Source: Tanypteryx hageni (Eukaryota > Arthropoda > Insecta > Odonata > Petaluridae). Taken from it: a stretch of DNA of 64,000 bases. The DNA is taken from assembly GCA_028673005.1 (NCBI GenBank), contig CM054117.1, positions 32,832,561 to 32,896,560 of the forward strand. The letters are read 5' to 3'. The notes under the pieces were generated by a model, which was not told the DNA's origin, ran no database searches, and worked only from the letters and a program-made list of their open reading frames with translations. The translations under genes were made by a program, and so were the position numbers. This document shows, one piece after another, positions 62,160 through 64,000 of this stretch (within the stretch, counting starts at the first letter, position 1; each line of letters begins with the position of its first letter).

Positions 62160-62310
62160 GAAATATGGCGCCCCTAAGGGGAGAACGACGCCCAGGCCTC
62201 TCTCTCTCCCTATCTTCTCATTCCTCGCCGCAGAATCACCTCCCCCAACCGCTCCCTCTTCGCTCCCAAACGAAGTCTCCCGGGTCCTGCCCCTGGGGCA
62301 CTGTAAAAGG
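62160..62310. other. Purine-to-pyrimidine switch with CpG-rich core
   Basis: At about 62190 the + strand changes from almost pure G/A to C/T-rich sequence. CpG and GGCGCC-like strings sit around the switch. No gene was recognised. Confidence 0.5.
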
Positions 62311-63400
62311 AGGACGGTAGCAAACCCCGGTGCCATCCCTCCCGAAAGAGACAAACGATACAGCCTATATACATATATATCGCGAACACATGCGGAAAGA
62401 AATAGACGTAATTTATTTCGGACGGAAAAATCCCTATTGGGGTGATGCCTGCATACGGTCGTTTTGAAAAAATAAGTCCCGAGGATGCAAAAGTTTTCGG
62501 AAAAGTTGCGTCGTTTAATGGAGCCTGCCGTTAAATACGTTTGTATATCGAATACGGTTTATGAATTATGCGGGTGGAAGTGGAGTTATGTAATTTATTT
62601 GAATAGGAAACCACATCTCGGTGGATATTAACGTAGTATTTCTGGCGCTTCACAAAGTTATAAAGATACATGGTAGTGGGTTCTTTTCGAAAAGACGAAT
62701 CTTTGACCGAATTCCACAAAAGACTAAGGCCTATCTTTTATCAAAAACGATTCGGCTAGTTCAATATCGACTTGATATTTGCAATGATAAAATATAATTC
62801 ACAGTTACATTTTCTGGAATACATCAACGTAATTTACTCATAATCGTCTTCACCGGTTAAATTATTTGAACTACATAAAATTTTGGAATGCTAATTAAAT
62901 ATTTAAATTACATCCATCGTTCTAAATGCGTGAGAAACGTTATGTAATATATAAAGCGTCCAATTTCATTTTTGAAGAAGAAATGAAGGGACGCGAGGTC
63001 GAATTATCACGGCTAGAAGATTTAAGATTTATTTATGTTGCGAAAGAATGAGACCAAGGTGACCAGAGGTTCTCTTTTCTAGAGGACTCTCCTCTTTTTG
63101 AAGATTTTTCCCCTTTATAAATAATGCCCTCATTTGTCCTCTTTTCACGCATTTTTTAATTCTGACAACGATTAAGTATTTAAGAATTCAACAAACGAAA
63201 GGAAAACGTACTACTTCTTGTCGGAATATGACTGAAGCTGTGCCCGCTAACCTTCCAGGTAACTTTCCGCATTGGTTGCGACACAAAATGTGGAGGCCCG
63301 ATGAGTTTAGCATAGGCGATAACCGGTAAATAGCTCTCCTGAATCAAACTTCTTACACATATAAGTAAACGATAAAGGATGGTTACTTTTACACATACAC
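62311..63400. other. Unassigned AT-rich DNA
   Basis: Contains a possible copy of the 29.6-kb repeat at about 63056-63165. No gene was recognised. Confidence 0.45.
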
Positions 63401-63403
63401 ACA

Positions 63404-63545
63404 CGGAAATACACGCTTTGAGGTCCCCTGAACACGTTTTGACAATTTTCTCGATGATGTCTGCGTGTGAGATTATATGATAGGAATTTTGTGATCGCTC
63501 TAACTCAACAACTATTAATCACATCAACGCAAAATTTTATACCGT
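63404..63545 (+). repeat. Dispersed repeat, family B (copy 2)
   Basis: Nearly the same as 28539-28670 over the first 65 bases. After it comes TATTAACTCGAATAATTACA and a C-run, which look like parts of another old repeat. Confidence 0.7.
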
Positions 63546-63655
63546 ATTAACTCGAATAATTACACCCACCGCATAATCCCCCCCCCCTAGATTTTAAGGC
63601 AACAATTTTTTAATTTTAATTTTTCTCGCATAATTTCCCCTCTAAGTTATTATGA

Positions 63656-64000
63656 TGTTATTTATCCTTGGTTAGACCGCAGGTCGAATATGCTTCAGCT
63701 GTGTGGGATCCCTACGAAAAGGGACTCACTAACGAGATAGAAAAGGTTCAGCGCAGGGCAGATAGATTTGTAAAGAGGAATTACGATAGAAAACAAAGCG
63801 TAACATCATTAATAGAAAATCTGAAATGGACATCGTTAGAGGAACGTAGGCTGCAGGCTATATTTAAACTACTGGAAACATTTATGTCGGAGGGACTAGC
63901 GAATGAGGTAGTAGGACTTATCAGAAGCCCGACGTATCTCGGAAGGCAGGACAGTGAGGATAAGATTCGCGAGATCGACTGTAGAACGGAGCGATATAGA
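63656..64000 (+). CDS. CR1/jockey-type LINE, C-terminal end of reverse transcriptase protein (partial)
   Basis: An open frame of 115 codons runs off the window. It reads LSLVRPQVEYASAVWDPYEK, then IEKVQRRADRFVKRNYDR and LKWTSLEERRLQAIFKLLE. This is the well-known region after the reverse transcriptase core in CR1, L2 and jockey-type LINE proteins (RPxxEYASxVWDP, IExVQRRAxRFV). No stop or ATG start occurs. A stop at 63653-63655 precedes it, so the copy is 5'-truncated or frameshifted just upstream. It differs from the RTE-type C-terminus at 55795-56172. Confidence 0.88.

Overview
This looks like intergenic or intronic DNA from a eukaryotic nuclear genome, most likely an arthropod. The base composition is AT-rich, microsatellites are abundant, and every recognisable coding stretch belongs to a transposable element. 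I could not identify a confident host exon, a tRNA gene or an rRNA gene. The arthropod assignment is inferred from the mix of Transib, Tigger, hAT, Helitron, RTE-type and CR1/jockey-type elements plus a tRNA-derived SINE. No marker gene confirms it.

Layout. 1-769: decayed Helitron fragment ending in a clear 3' terminus (8-bp-stem hairpin, then CTAG, then T). 770-16205: mostly AT-rich unassigned DNA, interrupted by CpG-dense or pyrimidine-rich blocks near 4.7-5.5, 9.0-9.7 and 13.7-14.3 kb. 16354-20310: a Transib (16430-19575, 5-bp target duplication TATAA) apparently inserted in a deleted Tigger/pogo element. 20406-20517: compound TA/TG microsatellite. 21680-22018: non-autonomous hAT. 22403-23932: TIR element with TCGA-rich ends. 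26249-27165: microsatellites, a hammerhead-like palindrome and a tRNA-derived SINE. 27.7-28.2 kb: GC-richer block with an unrecognised ORF. 29-42 kb: mainly unassigned DNA with simple repeats, pyrimidine-rich blocks and a second hAT MITE (37629-37934). 42200-42936: second Helitron protein fragment. 43073-43457: long foldback. 47.0-48.15 kb: a direct pair of related repeats. 48.84-50.24 kb: strongly strand-asymmetric purine tract. 51994-57508: a Charlie/ZBED5-like hAT of about 5.5 kb, split by a nearly complete RTE-type LINE (53231-56213) with a perfect 10-bp target duplication. 58.4-59.25 kb: diverged array of about 140-bp units. 60003-60876: two more hAT MITEs. 61.4-62.3 kb: purine-rich minisatellite with an 89/90-bp unit and dimeric higher-order structure. 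63656-64000: C-terminal end of a CR1/jockey-type LINE running off the window.

The elements do not form a pathway; they record successive insertions. The clearest order of events is the LINE into the hAT, because both sets of target duplications are readable. The next clearest is the Transib into the Tigger. All protein genes carry stops or frameshifts, so none is expected to work as it stands. The LINE is the least damaged, with two frame breaks, and is probably the youngest.
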